From Hippasteria phrygiana (taxonomy: Eukaryota; Echinodermata; Asteroidea; Valvatida; Goniasteridae), in the NCBI GenBank assembly GCA_037893225.1, contig JAZGUH010000556.1, forward strand, positions 682,001 through 746,000: a DNA stretch of 64,000 bases. The letters run 5' to 3'. Of the stretch, positions 11,710-23,533 are shown one piece after another (position 1 is the first letter of the stretch; the number at the start of each line of letters is the position of its first letter). The notes under the pieces were generated by a model. It was not told where the DNA came from and made no database searches. It was given only the letters and a program-made list of their open reading frames with translations. A program made the position numbers and the translations under genes.

Positions 11710-12169
11710 CACTGCCTGAAATCATTTTCTTATGCAAGAAAACCTTTCTTGAAATAAGGAAATCTTTCTTGGTTGCAGAAATTCACTAAGAAACAACTAG
11801 AAAAAAATCCTGAGCATTTTCAATATCTAGTACTTTTCTTCTAAATCTAACACTTCAAGAAAACTCTGTTTGGTTAAATGGAATCAGATCTTTTTTCTTA
11901 AATCTAGAAGTTTTCTTCTCCCTAGAAATTTCAATAAGAAAATATTTCTAGCTATTTTCTTATTTAAGAATAATTTTCTAGCAACAAGAAAACAATCCCC
12001 CCTTTTTTCTGAATTTGAGAACATTTAAGGGAAAAAAGGTTTTTAAATAAAGAAATTGAAAATAAAAACTTTCTTAAACCAAGAAACAAATATTAGAAAC
12101 ATTTTGTTGCTATACTCGCTGAAAAAAAAAGTTTTTCCCATCAAAATAAGAAAACCATTTTTGGCAGTG
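11710..12169. mobile_element. CACTGCC inverted-repeat element rich in AAGAAAA/TTTTCTT
   Basis: Ends CACTGCCTGAAAT and TTTTTGGCAGTG are inverted. The 460-bp interior is dominated by TTTCTTG, AAGAAAA and TTTTCTTATTTAAG motifs in both orientations. This resembles a widespread animal family starting CACTGCAAAAAAT; that link is from memory. No coding capacity and no clear target duplication. Confidence 0.62.
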
Positions 12170-12274
12170 CGTGCAAACAATACAATCAATCAAACAATCT
12201 CATTTCTCTACTTCTAAACTGCATTCTTCATTATCTACATAAATAAAGCTGTCAAAAGTTGTTTGTTTATTTTA

Positions 12275-12612
12275 TTTTATTCCATTCAACATCCAACAGC
12301 ACAAGCGCCAATTACAGGATGTGTGCTGAGAGGACCAGAAACACCGGGGCAAACTCTTTCACGACAGGTGCTCTGGATTCTTTTACGTGCACTGATCCCA
12401 TAGAGCACACGAGACCTCCAGCTTAACGTCCCACCTGAAGGACGTTACCCTTTTGAGATGAATAAGGGCCTGTCGTGCCCCAGAACAATTAATGCACTAT
12501 TTGTCACCAGGCAAGATAATGCAAGCAATACATGGTACGGTTTCCCATCCAAGTACTGCCTGCAGTCAACGTTGCTTAACTTCAGTAATGTGTCACTTGC
12601 TCTTCCACTGAG
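12275..12612 (-). mobile_element. 5S-rRNA-derived SINE (SINE3-like), degraded
   Basis: On the minus strand, about 12612-12527 reads GAAGTTAAGCAACGTTG, then GGCAGTACTTGGATGGGA and AACCG. This matches the central and 3' part of eukaryotic 5S rRNA, including the internal promoter region. Downstream on that strand lie GGACGTTAAGCTGGAGGTC and GTGCACGTAAAAGAATCC, a body common in marine invertebrate genomes. It is not a functional 5S gene: the 5' part of 5S is missing or diverged. Confidence 0.72.
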
Positions 12613-13552
12613 CCAACTCTCCAGGATTGAATTTGATTTTGAATTTGGAACGTACAATTGGATGGAAAATAATTAGGAACAAAAAATTGTTCTCTTAATT
12701 GTTCTTGGAGCTGCTCTGTTTCTTGTAATTTTTATAGTGAAAATTCTCAAGATATCAATAAAATCATGTTTCCAAAGTCATCCTTCCTTCTGCATGTATA
12801 ATCCTTTGGATTTGGCTCACAGCTGTGGAATGAATTGGGGGTTTGTATGCATGGACTGGTGATGTACGTACACTTTTGATCACAACTGCACATCCGAAGT
12901 ATTATTCCGTTCATGCTCCTTCCTGTTTGAATATTAATGAAGGTGCCCATGATGCTGATGAGCAACCCATGGGAGACTGCAATTCTCTGAAAGACAACTA
13001 ATGCGCAATTGTGACCTTCAGCACGAAAACAGCATGAAGTCGCACAATGGCTTTCTGAAACAACAATTTTTCACTGAAAAGTCAACATTTTGAGACTAAC
13101 ATTTTTACATTTGAAAAGCTGTATTCTATCATATCCCAAACTTTTAAACCTTTTCTCACTCTTGCAACCCCCCCCCGACCAATCGCCACACCAAATCAAT
13201 TATTTGACTTAATATGTCGAGGTGACAAAAACGCAAGCGAAAGTCCCAATCCAGAATATCTCTTGACAGGATGCAAGAAAAACTTCCTAAGTCAATTATT
13301 AAATGAAATCAACCCAAATGAAACGTGATGAATTGAATTTGGAAAAAAGGGGGGGATTTCTCGAGACACTCCGTGTATTTGTCACAAAGCTGAAATCCTA
13401 TAAAAAGAGCAATGCAATTTTGTTGGGGAAAGTAAAGATTGTCCAGCCCACTGGATTGGTTAGAGGGCTGGACTGTGCAAGGAAAATAATCTTGATTAGC
13501 AGGCAAGCTACTGAGCAATACACGGCATTTGATTTTCTCCTCGGGGAGTCAG
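12613..13552. other. no gene recognised
   Basis: AT-rich. Contains a C run at 13168-13175 and a few short ORFs, none with a domain. 13440-13475 carries a small CCAGCCC/GGGCTGG inverted pair. Confidence 0.4.
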
Positions 13553-13757
13553 GTTGGCCAAGGGGCATCAAGTTGTCCTAGAGTGGTGCTTTTCTCGCCT
13601 TCCACCACTGTGACCCAGGTTCCAATCCCACCAGAGCCGACATGTGGATTGGGTTTTGGTCATTCTGGGGTTTTCCTCCCACCTCTAAAACTGAACATTT
13701 CTTCGTCTTCTTCCTACAGGTTTCTACAGCCTTTCAAGCTACAGTGAAAACTGCATG
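13553..13757 (+). mobile_element. SINE family B, second copy
   Basis: The order is as in 1196-1492: GTCCTAGAGTGGTG head, GTGACCCAGGTTCCAATCCC (degenerate B box), ACATGTGGATTGGGTTTTGG, GGGGTTTTCCTCCCACCTCT and CTACAGGTTTCTACAGCC. The tail is replaced by the GGTGGTAGGGTTGGC hairpin. Confidence 0.72.
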
Positions 13758-13800
13758 GGTGGTAGGGTTGGCAACCCAAAATGTGGCCAATCCTACCACC
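13757..13800. repeat. GGTGGTAGGGTTGGC hairpin, copy 1
   Basis: GGTGGTAGGGTTGGCAACCC is followed by AAAATGTGGCCAATCCTACC and ACC, a near-perfect foldback of about 44 bp. Versions occur at 43488-43529, 49484-49523 and 56824-56868. Confidence 0.75.
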
Positions 13801-13820
13801 TATATGTTCATAGCGTTTTA

Positions 13821-14312
13821 GCAGAGTTGTAATCAAGTCAATCACAAGTCACCACAAGTCACCACAAGTCACCACAAGTCACTTCACAGGTCACTTCACA
13901 GGTCACTTCACAGGTCACTTCACAGGTCACTTCACAGGTCACTTCACAGGTCACTTCACAGGTCACTTCACAGGTCACTTCACAGGTCACTTCACAGGTC
14001 ACTTCACAGGTCACTTCACAGGTCACTTCACAGGTCACTTCACAGGTCACTTCACAGGTCACTTCACAGGTCACTTCACAGGTCACTTCACAGGTCACTT
14101 CACAGGTCACTTCACAGGTCACTTCACAGGTCACTTCACAATCCTGGTCTCAAGCCATGTAACAAGCTATTTAAACACACTACATGTATAACAAAAGCAT
14201 TCCTTTGTCATTTTTCATCCCATGTAGCTTGTGGATTGACTTGTGATCTGCTTTTTAATCGACTTGTGATCTGCTTTTTAATCGACTTGTGATTGCCTTG
14301 ATTACAACTCTG
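13821..14312. mobile_element. foldback element with 12-bp tandem array, copy 1
   Basis: Terminal inverted repeats GCAGAGTTGTAATCAAG / CTTGATTACAACTCTGC (about 30 bp with subterminal CAATCACAAGTC) enclose 492 bp. The left subterminal region holds the 12-bp array at 13879-14140. The core contains AAGCATTCCTTTGTCATT, and the right side holds repeated CTTGTGATCTGCTTTTTAAT. The element at 25766-26046 shares the core and overall plan. No transposase and no clear target duplication. Confidence 0.82.
13879..14140 (+). repeat. 12-bp tandem array TCACTTCACAGG, about 22 units
   Basis: Almost perfectly homogeneous. Each unit junction creates AGGTCA, so the hexamer recurs every 12 bp. The minus-strand ORF of alternating VTCE-type residues is an artefact of the array. 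Confidence 0.95.
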
Positions 14313-16809
14313 CCTTCAATAGCCTTGTATTGGGTGACTAAAAAGAAACCGAACCGAACCGAACTGAACCAAACTGGTTCCTCTCATACCCTCACAGCTA
14401 CAGAGACTTCCTTTCCCCCATTTTCACAATCCAAAAGCCTTCTTTGCTTCTATATCCTCCCCTCACCAGATTTTCAATTCTCACATGTTTTAGATAAACT
14501 TCCAAAGGATATTTTGATTTTACTTATGCACAAAAACAAATGTGTAGTTCAAAGCAAAACTCACAAGCAGAGCAGCACATGGAAAAGTTTCCCTCCAAAT
14601 TGCATTAACGACAGATCCACACACTGACATTTGTTCACACCTAATTTCCGAGTTTGTAAATCACTCCGCCGATGGCCCTACATCAAAATCTCTTCACAAG
14701 TTTTGCCATTAAGAGGTCTTATAAATCAAACATTAATCAGATTTTCCCCCTTAAATTACACCCTACAGTTTTGAATTGGTTATACGAACAACAATGCCTC
14801 GGTTAGAGGATATATATTGAATAACGTATTCCAGCGCCTAATGTGGAATACGACAGGTCAAAAATCCACTCAGATGTGTTAACTTATTCATATATAATGC
14901 CACACGGCAATTTCCCCGGAAATGCTATGCATGATTAACCCAAAATGGATTATGGCCGTGTGGCGTTAGATTCCCAATGATGGCCATACATAATGACAGA
15001 GCGGTCAGCTGCGCTGTGGTGTTTTTAAAAGCCAAATGGTCAGACTTCGTCTTTGTAGACACCATCAACACTACTGTCCCAAGGGATGACTGTGATCTGC
15101 TGTCAACAACTCAGGGGGAAAAAAACCACAAAACAAACCGCACCATGGGTTTAATTTACAGAAGAGAGCTGCTCCGGACCCAACTTTTCAATCTTTGAGC
15201 CCCCACCACAGTAATAACACTAATGGCCACAGTGATTACAGCCGGCACTGCCTGCAGTTACAAATCATTCCGGCAAGACCTACTACGTGCCAACGGGAAA
15301 CCGACCCCAACATACATCCAACACTGGACGTATATGACATCTCTCAGAGAAAGGGGGTCGTCTAAGGCCGGCCGAAAATGAGTTTCTGCCCGTCGTCCAA
15401 GTTCAGATTAAGAACCAAAGCCTGGATTTCCTGCACCTCCATGCCGGTACAAAAACAGTTTTTTTTCAGAAGCTCAGAAGTTTACGTCACAAGACAAGAT
15501 TCTCCTGAAGACAAACAGCGTACACTGTTCAAAATGTGAAATTAACATAAAGTATAAAAAGAATTAAAAATTGGGACTTTTGTGCATCATTTCATTGAGA
15601 CAAACAAAATAATGTCCACTATTATAACCCCTATTTCAATGAGCACAGTATCCAACCAACTTTACATAGTCTACTAATTTTTGTTTTGTGACAATTCTAC
15701 AGAATTCAATTCTGTGGATTTGAAATATAAAGTCATTTTTTAGTAACAGTTTATATCGAAAATGACACTTGCAAAGTGCAAATCGGAACGACAACATTTT
15801 TCAAACAAGCATTTTTCAAATGAAAAACTTGGTCCGACAGGAATAGCTCAAAAAATTAAGACACGTTTATCTTTAAACTTTAAACCAGCACACCAAATAT
15901 ATTAGAATTTAAAATTCCACATTAATTCAAAGATACATATCAGCTAAATTTTAATTACAGTGCACCTATGCAGAAATGAAAAATAAAAACAAATGGATAA
16001 ACAATATAAAAGTACCAGTACAATTTATTTTAAAAAACTTGTCTGAAACTGAGGGGGGGGGGGGGGGACAATTCTTTTTCAAATCACAGTTCTGGCTCCA
16101 TATTTACTGATCTGTCATTTGTTTCTTTTATTTTGTGGCAAAGTGTTTGAAAAATTTAAAATTCCAACTTTGGTTTACCCGATACCTGCATAAAATCAAG
16201 CTGTCTTAATCAGAAAAGTGGCCTGCTGCATCTTACAGTCGTATTTCAAATTCAGATTTGGCGTATTTGCCTAAGTCATCCAAAAATAAAGATTTTCCTC
16301 GAAAAACACGAACATAAACACACGGCAACTTATGCAGAGTTACCGTGTGCAAGAAACGTACATGAATAATACATATTGTCACACCACTCCAGGGTATTAA
16401 GCCCCTTCTCGAGACCAAGTTGCCGAGTCGGTGGAGGATGGCGGTATTTGTTTGGACAGCCACAGGGAGCTCTGCGGACTGCACCAGCGGTCAGTGAGCC
16501 ACGGGATTTGGCCGACGTAAGCCTCTCCAGATGAGAAATGAAATATGGATCATACGCACGAACCACCAGCTCCACCACCACATCAACAATCTTCCGAAAA
16601 CAAAAGGTAGGGGTCTCCATTTGCAAGACGATCCACCTCCTCATTTTTTAATCATGAGAGGGCGACTCGGATACCTTCTCTAATTCCCCCTCCAATTTCG
16701 GCAATTTCTTGGTGGATAGCGGGGTGGCTTCTGTGAGGCCTGAGTCATTGTTTTCAGTGGATACATTTGGAAACATTTTTTGTTGCACTATTACTATCGT
16801 GCCGCACAA
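14313..16809. other. no gene recognised; mostly single-copy-like DNA
   Basis: Includes small GAACC repeats near 14349 and a G run of about 15 at 16053-16067. 14640-15420 is GC-richer and may hold regulatory sequence. ORFs at 14289, 14977, 16233 and 16330 show no recognisable domain. Confidence 0.4.
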
Positions 16810-16965
16810 AATTGAACACTTCACTGAACGTGAAACTCGGCTTTCCACCTGTTCCCACCAATATACTCTAGCTGTACCTGGATGTAGAACAAAAAACTAT
16901 GCTAGTAGCTTTTTCCCTCGTTCTGTATCTCTGTGGAATTCTTTGGAATTCCCACGACAAAAAAA
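16810..16965 (+). pseudogene. LINE RT C-terminal fragment
   Basis: Translates as ERETRLSTCSHQYTLAVPGC followed by RTKNYASSFFPRSVSLWNSL, the extreme C-terminus of the same LINE as at 29525-30141. The open frame starts upstream at 16709 and continues into lysine-rich non-LINE sequence up to 17104, so the ORF is a chance fusion. No catalytic residues remain. Confidence 0.78.
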
Positions 16966-18350
16966 AAAATCCAAACACAAAAGAAATCTCAAGAAATCTA
17001 GACATTTTCTTAATTCAAAATCCCGGCTGCACTTTATATTCCGAGTCGTGAAGGCTGTCGCCCACCAAAAGAAGCTCTCTCCATCAACATTAAGACATGG
17101 CTAATCTTGTGTCTTTCCAATTATGAGAGCTCGGTGCCGCATTCAATCACGTCCGTGCATCACATCGGTTCCTCTGCTTCGGCTACACTCAACCTCCACT
17201 CCAGAACTGCGCCCCCATTCATATATCAGACATTCTCTATGTCTGTAGGATCAGTGTTCCATTACGCAGACCCGTCAGTGACCGACATGAGTCGGCTCGG
17301 GCCATAAATTGAGGTGGACGCGCAGGCTCGGTAATAGACTGGGGACTTCCACGGAGAGCTGACCGTTAGTCCCTCGGCTTTATAGCTTAATTACCCTGGG
17401 TAGTGAACTGTCTGGTCCTGTTATTTTTAGGCAGCTTGGCAGCAATTCCCGCCACCGACCACAGCTCCCAAACAACCCAGAGGAAGACAGAAGCGGGCAT
17501 GGTGTGCGTCTCTCAGACGGGATGCAGGCAGTCGTGGGTCGGGACTAATCCCGGCTGTCAACGCTTGGAGATTGGCTCCCATGCAGCCAGCCCCACTTTC
17601 ATATCTAGGAGTGATTGGTTTTGTCTCGCCGTCATCTGTTCCAAAATATTGGTCAACATATGCCGATACGCTGCCCTGTATAGTAGTTTTATACTGAACA
17701 AAACCGGAAACATCACCACATGATGAATCTGTTCAACTTGTGAAAAAGGCTCAGGAACTAAAGTCAACAGCTGAGCAGACAAATTTGCTATAAAGCCAGT
17801 CAAAATGTTATATGAGTTACACTGCTTCTGAATGGTCACCGGCTAATTTCTGCCTAGGAACATTTTTTGGGGGGCAATGCACAGTAAGCAGTGTAATAAA
17901 ACTACCCCCGCGAATCCTGCGAAAATGTGGTGAAAGCTGAACGACACAATATAAATGCACGGTCCCAATTCAGCCATAAACTCACCAGTACAAATAAAGC
18001 CATTTAGAACATCAGGCTCTATTCAATTTTATAACTAAACTACAACAACACCAATCTTGGGTACAATAAGTAGTAATATACACTTTCATCAGACTAAATT
18101 CACATGAATGAGTAAAACACTGCAATTCTAAAAATATGGATTGTAAAATACATCACATCACAACCTCTTTAAAAATTAAAACTGAAGACCTCATCGACTT
18201 TTGTGTATACCTCAAAAATCTTCTCATTTTAGACGTTTCATGTTGCTTTTTCGTTAATTTGTTTTATTTGTTTGTTTTATTTATTCTGTTTTTAAAATAA
18301 TTTATTCATAATTTTAAAGGTATGATATAACCAATCCTCCTGCGAAATAT
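16966..18350. other. no gene recognised; GC-richer single-copy-like DNA
   Basis: 17040-17480 is less AT-rich. The 106-codon ORF at 17403 starts with a hydrophobic MNCLVLLFLGSLAAIPA stretch that resembles a signal peptide, but nothing downstream is recognisable. No repeat ends were matched. Confidence 0.35.
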
Positions 18351-18359
18351 TTCGGTCTG

Positions 18360-18575
18360 AAATGCTGGCATCCAATAGAGACAAATTGTATCGGAAGACC
18401 TTCAAAATTGCCGTAGCTTATTTCGATTTCAAGAATCAAAATAATCCCATATGAACGCGCACAAAATCACTCTTAAAATAGAACAGTTTTTCAGTATTTT
18501 CTCATGACTTGGATGATGGATTGAGCTCAAACTATCACAGGTTAATTTCATGTATGTTGAATACCACAAAGTATG
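18360..18575 (+). mobile_element. fragment of a dispersed repeat (GATTGAGCTCAAA type)
   Basis: GGATTGAGCTCAAACTATCA followed by CAGGTTAATTTCATG and TTGAATACCACAAAGT, ending ACACTGCCTACAAC. It resembles the right part of a common echinoderm MITE remembered from other loci. The left half is not recognisable and only one copy is in the window. Confidence 0.35.
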
Positions 18576-18990
18576 AACACTGCCTACAACTGTGTTGCAA
18601 GCTCTGCCAAAGCTATATCATACCACGTACACTCTCATCTCAAACATCCCTAAAGTTGTACACTTCAAACTATTTTTCTTCTTAATGAAGTTTATCTGTT
18701 TATTTCTTAGTTTTTTTTTTCTTTTTCAAATAGTTAATTATTTTTCTTACCTTGGAACATTACTGTTTAGATGGACAGGGAGTTTTTATTATTTATTTAT
18801 TTATTATTTTTATTCTCTGCAACCTCTGGATTACCATACAAGTGCTCTGTCTATTAAAATAAATTAATGACTGAAATGCAATGACAATACGTGATATGGA
18901 ACTATTTAAAGTGCTCCTACCTCCCCCCCCCCCATACCCAGCCTTTGGTCACAAGCACATCTGACACAGTCATGACAGGTTATAAGATCT
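18576..18990. other. T-rich spacer
   Basis: Long T/A stretches, an ATTT-rich run near 18790 and a C run near 18923. The ORF at 18592 is low-complexity phenylalanine/leucine and is not called. Confidence 0.5.
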
Positions 18991-19342
18991 CAGGGTTCAT
19001 ACACTTTCTGAGCAAACAAATTCAAGGACTTTTCAAGGACTTTCAAGGACCATAATAGAAGAATTCAAGGACCTTCTGTGTAATAAAAATCAAAATGTGC
19101 AATTTCACTTTACGATTTTAGAATCCGAACGGGTTTTGAAACAAGGAAAAAGGGAATAAAAAAAACACATTTTATTACCATTTTGGTTAAAATATAATAT
19201 CAATAATTTTTTTGGGGAGCACATTTTGAAATTCAAGGACTTTCAAGGACCTTTTTCGGAATTCAAGGACTTTCAAGGCCTTGAAAAATGAAAAGTGAAA
19301 TTCAAGGACTTTCAAGGACTTTCAAGGACCGTATGAACCCAG
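18991..19342. mobile_element. CAGGGTTCATAC element with TTCAAGGACTTTC repeats
   Basis: Inverted ends CAGGGTTCATAC / GTATGAACCCAG, flanked by GATCT on both sides (18986-18990 and 19343-19347) as a putative 5-bp target duplication. Both subterminal regions carry repeated TTCAAGGACTTTCAAGGAC motifs. The interior is AT-rich and non-coding. The same motif is seen in many animal genomes, probably a non-autonomous DNA transposon. Confidence 0.75.
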
Positions 19343-19347
19343 GATCT

Positions 19348-21486
19348 CCTGGACACACACAACGAACAAGAGCTAGATTGATTAAGAAAACTAATCTGGC
19401 TAAAAACAAGTGTCATCACTCTGCTTGTCCTATCTCCATCAACCCCCCCCCCCCCACCAGTATCATATTCTTTTCTTATTTGCCAAAGAGCTGTACCATC
19501 TTGGCATTCCAGTCCGTTCGCCAGCCCGGCTGGCTGGCTGGCTGAATTTATCCCGATCCAGCTTAACTGACAAAAGCTGAATTAGACCTACATGCGCTCG
19601 CATATACCCGGCATAGAGCAAACAGACTCGCTTCACTGACAGACAGACGCCCTGGTTTCTCTCTTTACTCTAAACAGTGCGCGACATTGTCTTAGCGGGC
19701 CGTGCACACATCCGTGTTTACCGGCGATGGGACACCAGTGACAACTGGTGAGAACTTGTTATATAGCAAATTTCCGACCCCCCCTTCTTTTTCTTTCTTT
19801 TTTTTTTACTCGCACCATGATCGCAGTCGTGTGTGCACACACAGACAAAACTGAATCTTCTTGTCATGCGCGATGTTTGCGTAGAAGCTCAAGTCTTAGG
19901 GAGTCCTTCGACGCATGATTGAAAACACACACACGGTAACCCACTTATACGCTGTTTTAACCAGGTTGTGTGGCCGGCCAGCGGCTTAAAGGCAGGCAGA
20001 ACCACAATTTGCTTTAAGACAGGAACACCACAGCCAGCTCAAATATTATAGTTTCCACCACGGTATGCATTTGGGAATATCCACAGTCTTACATTTCAAA
20101 TTTATTCTCCGTTATTTTTCGCTAATAATGCTACAGAAAAATTGAGTAAATATTTTGAACGAAATATCGAATCCCCACATAAATTTAAAACAAGCATTGC
20201 CATGCACTGTTTCTTTCACGACATGGGGTAATTGCCCAAAAATAATAAATCCTTCAAAAAATCTAAACATAGCTTTTAAAATTTTCAAATTTTTACAAAC
20301 AAAATAAGTTAACTTAAATATTCAAGAGATTAGTTTTCTGGTGCGTACCTATTTGATGTAACACAGCATCTATTCTGCAGTTGCAGTTGTGTCAAATTAT
20401 TTTTTTTCTTTCATTTTTCCCCCCAAAATTTGTAACAAGTATCAATGTTCACAATGACAATAGTTAATTATTCATTTCCAGAGAAAAGTTACAGGCTCCA
20501 GTGCAACTGTACCGGTATTCAACATTACAATTTCTTTTTCTGACCAAATATACAATCTATAAACTGATGTTGTCATTTATAGTTTCATCAAAGTTAGTTT
20601 TACTTAAGTGTTATTTTTGTAGAGGTCGTAGAAGAAAAAAAAATTACTCATGAGCTTTTAACTGTACCAAAAATGTGCATGTCTCCAAACCATTTTGACC
20701 CCAGTCAATCCTGTACAAACATACAGCCACAGATAGTTCGCTGCTCATTCTCCCGGGAAAAATATTTATACATCTTCAAATTCCGTGCGTTTGTGCATAA
20801 ACTGAAATAGCAGCAGCTTGTCTGATTTTAAGAAAAACAAACTGCGCGGTTGTCAAGATGTTGTCGGGTATTGACGTGATGCATCGTGACATCAAATAAT
20901 GGATATTTTGCCGCAGTTCCGACGAGCAGCGGAGGCGCACGGACGTTCAGATGTGGGCTTGTACTTTTCCGCATTAGTCACAAGGGTGAAGGTACGTATA
21001 CAGAAAAGGAACGATCGGGAAAGATTCTCGGAAACCAAACAGGGCAGTTGATAAACTTTTCCCTCTCTTCCACGAGTTCAACATTTACAATTTTCATACT
21101 GGAATCCTGTATGGGCCTTGCGTGATCACATGCCTTTCTGGAACAATATTTATATTCCACCCCTTTCCATTCATAATAAATGTGATACCTGTGAATTCTA
21201 CATAACAAGGGAAAAATAAATTGATAGGAAGAGAAAATCTCCACAACAGTATTAACTCAGAACAAACTCCTGCCAAAGTCAGTTCTTTTATGGAGGTTAA
21301 GGAGCTACCATTTTTAGCTTGGGAAAACAAGTAGCCATTTTTTAATAGACAAAGTCCAGTGGCCTTTTTGGAAAATATACTTGGTTGCAAGTTTTATTTT
21401 AAAAACAGACTAGTTCTTCCTCTTTTTTGGGAACAGAACCTAAAACATGTTTTTTCTTCAGTTGGCATTAAAATCTTGAATATCAG
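19348..21486. other. no gene recognised
   Basis: Contains a C run at 19445, a (GGCT)n stretch at 19528-19543 and a T-rich tract near 19795. ORFs at 20886-21390 overlap on opposite strands and lack domains. Confidence 0.4.
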
Positions 21487-21768
21487 TGGACGACGGCCAT
21501 AGCCGCAGTTTGCTAGTTGACGTCTATACGCACATTCCTCTACGTACTCAATCCATTAATGTTTCAACTATATTATTCTTGAATGGGAGTGTAATGAATA
21601 GATAGAGCTTTTTCAAGAAAAGCTTTCATTCACGTGAAAGGGGGGGCTCCAAGTGTGATGAATAGGACCACTGTCTTCAGTGTGGTGCCTATTGTCTGCA
21701 TTTACGCTTGGCTGCACAGCCCATTCTTGGCATACCAGCCCCCATCAATAACAACTGGACACAAGGGG
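21487..21768 (-). repeat. about 285-bp dispersed repeat, copy 1
   Basis: Runs from GTGGACGACGGCCATAG to CCAGCCCCCATCAATAACAA and CTGGACAC. The reverse complement is present at 40123-40410 with the same landmarks (GGCACCACACTGAA, GTGGTCCTATTCAT, CTTGGAGCCCCC, GAATGAAAGCTTT). No terminal inverted repeats, tRNA-like promoter or ORF is visible, so the element class is unknown. Confidence 0.7.
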
Positions 21769-22229
21769 TTATAAGTGACATTTTCCCAGATTTTACCTAT
21801 ATTTACTATAAAGTAAAGCTACGTAAAGCCATCCATCAGTGATATTTCTGCCATTTACGCTGATCTGCGGAGTTATAAACTTGGTTGCCAAAATACTTTG
21901 GAGCCGGATAGGAATTTCCCCTTGTTTTTCACCCTAAAAGTGTTTTTTTCGCGGGTTTTTCGCCCATCCCGTAAATCAGCAATAGGCTTCTACTGGAGAG
22001 TTAAAAAGTTTACCGTAAATAGATTTATTTGTGTAAACATCTGTTTAAATATTTTGTATGAATGTGTAAATATTCAGTTTTAACTAATAATATGCAGGGC
22101 CCCAATGGAAACCAGTTTTAAACTGTTTGGGCATACCCTGGGTAAAGAAATGTAATAAATAAATAAAATTTGATGTCGCTGTTCACCACTCAAGTTTTCT
22201 ATGCAAAAAAAAACCCAAAAAAACTTAGT
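21769..22229. other. no gene recognised
   Basis: AT-rich; ORFs near 21898 and 22080 have no domain. It leads into the GCTTAGCA MITE cluster. Confidence 0.4.
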
Positions 22230-22470
22230 TACTATAGAATTCAAAAATTGCTTAGCGCAAAAAGTCTTGCTCAGTAAAAACAGATTACCAGCCAAACTCA
22301 GTGAGATTTTTCACGCTTTGCAAAAAAAACTGCTGAATACCGGTCACAAGCAATATACGGCACATGAAAATTTGGTTGGTAATCCTGTTCTTTAGTACGA
22401 AGAAGACTTTTCATACTAAGCACATTTTTGTGCTGAGCAGCTCCGTGAGCCAGCACCCGGTTACTAGCCA
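22230..22470. mobile_element. GCTTAGCA MITE, copy 1 (degraded)
   Basis: TTGCTTAGCGCAAAAAG and AGATTACCAGCCAAACTC on the left mirror TTGGTTGGTAATCCTG and CATACTAAGCACATTTTTGTG on the right, around a GGTCACAAGCAATATACGG centre. The outer ends are eroded compared with 22670-22912. Confidence 0.68.
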
Positions 22471-22669
22471 AAATGTACATTATGTGTATTGCTTGTCACT
22501 GGTTCTTAGCGAATTTTGTGCTTATTTTAAGCATGTAAATCAATATTTTATGGTAAAGCGGCTCCACGTAATTGGGCCGAAAACACTTCTGCGTTATCAA
22601 ATTTGTTTGCGCTTTGCAGACCCATAAAAAATTCGCCCACTGCTGGCCCAAAGATTTCTCAAAAGTACT

Positions 22670-22912
22670 GGGGCCAATTTCATAGAGCTGTTAAGCACAA
22701 AAAAATTGCTTAGCATGAAAATGTCTTGCTTATTAAAAACAGGTTACCAGCCAAAAGTCCATGTAATTTTCATGCTAAGCAAACAACAGCTGAATGCCAG
22801 TCAAAACCAATATTCCACACATGGAAATCTGGTTAGTAATCCAGTTTTTATCAAGGAAGCATTTGCATGCTAAGCAAATTGTTGTGCTTAACAACTTCAT
22901 GAAATTGGCCCC
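22670..22912. mobile_element. GCTTAGCA MITE, copy 2 (best ends)
   Basis: Inverted ends GGGGCCAATTTCAT / ATGAAATTGGCCCC enclose 243 bp, followed inward by AGAGCTGTTAAGCAC and its partner GTGCTTAACAACTT. Most of the element is one foldback. There is no coding capacity and no clear target duplication. Other copies: 22230, 34245, 41104, 42107, 42800 and 47127. Confidence 0.82.
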
Positions 22913-23350
22913 TGGTTACTATGAAAGTCTTGACTTACCTACGTCCGGCCTAGGGGGGTACCAGTGAGTCCCACGGAGCTCGTCAAGTCTTTATCGCTAC
23001 CACGCCGGCCATTGTGTCGACGGTTCTTTGCTGCGGGGCGTACATCTGCTCTGATTCTGTCTGTCCATTATCGGGAAGCTGTTATTTCCTGTTGCTGGGT
23101 AGTGCCAAAATAACGGACGACGAAGGCAACTACAGAGGTCAAACACACACACAAAACAAATTGGTTTTTCAGGATTGAAGGCAAAAATGTGGTAAAAAAT
23201 GCTACGTGATTCAAGGTATCCTGTTAAGACTGACGACTTTCAATTCAGTTCTGAAATCATACAGGGCAATTCTTTATTTTAAATTAATACTCTCTGCATC
23301 TTCCATCTTGTTTATAAATCCGATGACAAACAAAACACGGATCTTGCGGG
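22913..23350. other. no gene recognised; short GC-richer stretch
   Basis: 22940-23060 is GC-rich (CTACCACGCCGGCC, CTGCGGGGCG). No ORF or repeat was recognised. Confidence 0.4.
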
Positions 23351-23533
23351 AATAAGCCAGTTCGGTATCTCAAAGGTCAAAGGTTATTCGGGATAAAATT
23401 GCTGACGTAATGGCACGCCATGTTACATGAACGCCCATTCTGATTGAATTTACCACCTTTTGCGGTCACGCGGGTCATTCGGGATAAAATGTCACTGTGC
23501 ATATGCACAGTTAAAATATCGAACTGGCTTATT
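23351..23533. mobile_element. AATAAGCCAG MITE, copy 1
   Basis: Perfect inverted ends AATAAGCCAGTTCG / CGAACTGGCTTATT enclose 183 bp. CATTCGGGATAAAATG and GGTTATTCGGGATAAAAT are internal landmarks. A copy in reverse arrangement is at 39831-40047 and a solo end at 1987. Non-coding. Confidence 0.8.

Noticed and set aside
12445..12676. Short ORFs over the 5S-derived region
   Set aside because: The sequence is explained by the 5S-rRNA-derived SINE.
13859..14134. 91-codon ORF of repeated MTCEV-type residues
   Set aside because: Pure translation of the 12-bp tandem array.
17403..17723. Secreted 106-codon protein with a signal-peptide-like start
   Set aside because: Only the hydrophobic N-terminus is suggestive; no domain, no splice context, and an overlapping opposite ORF of similar size.
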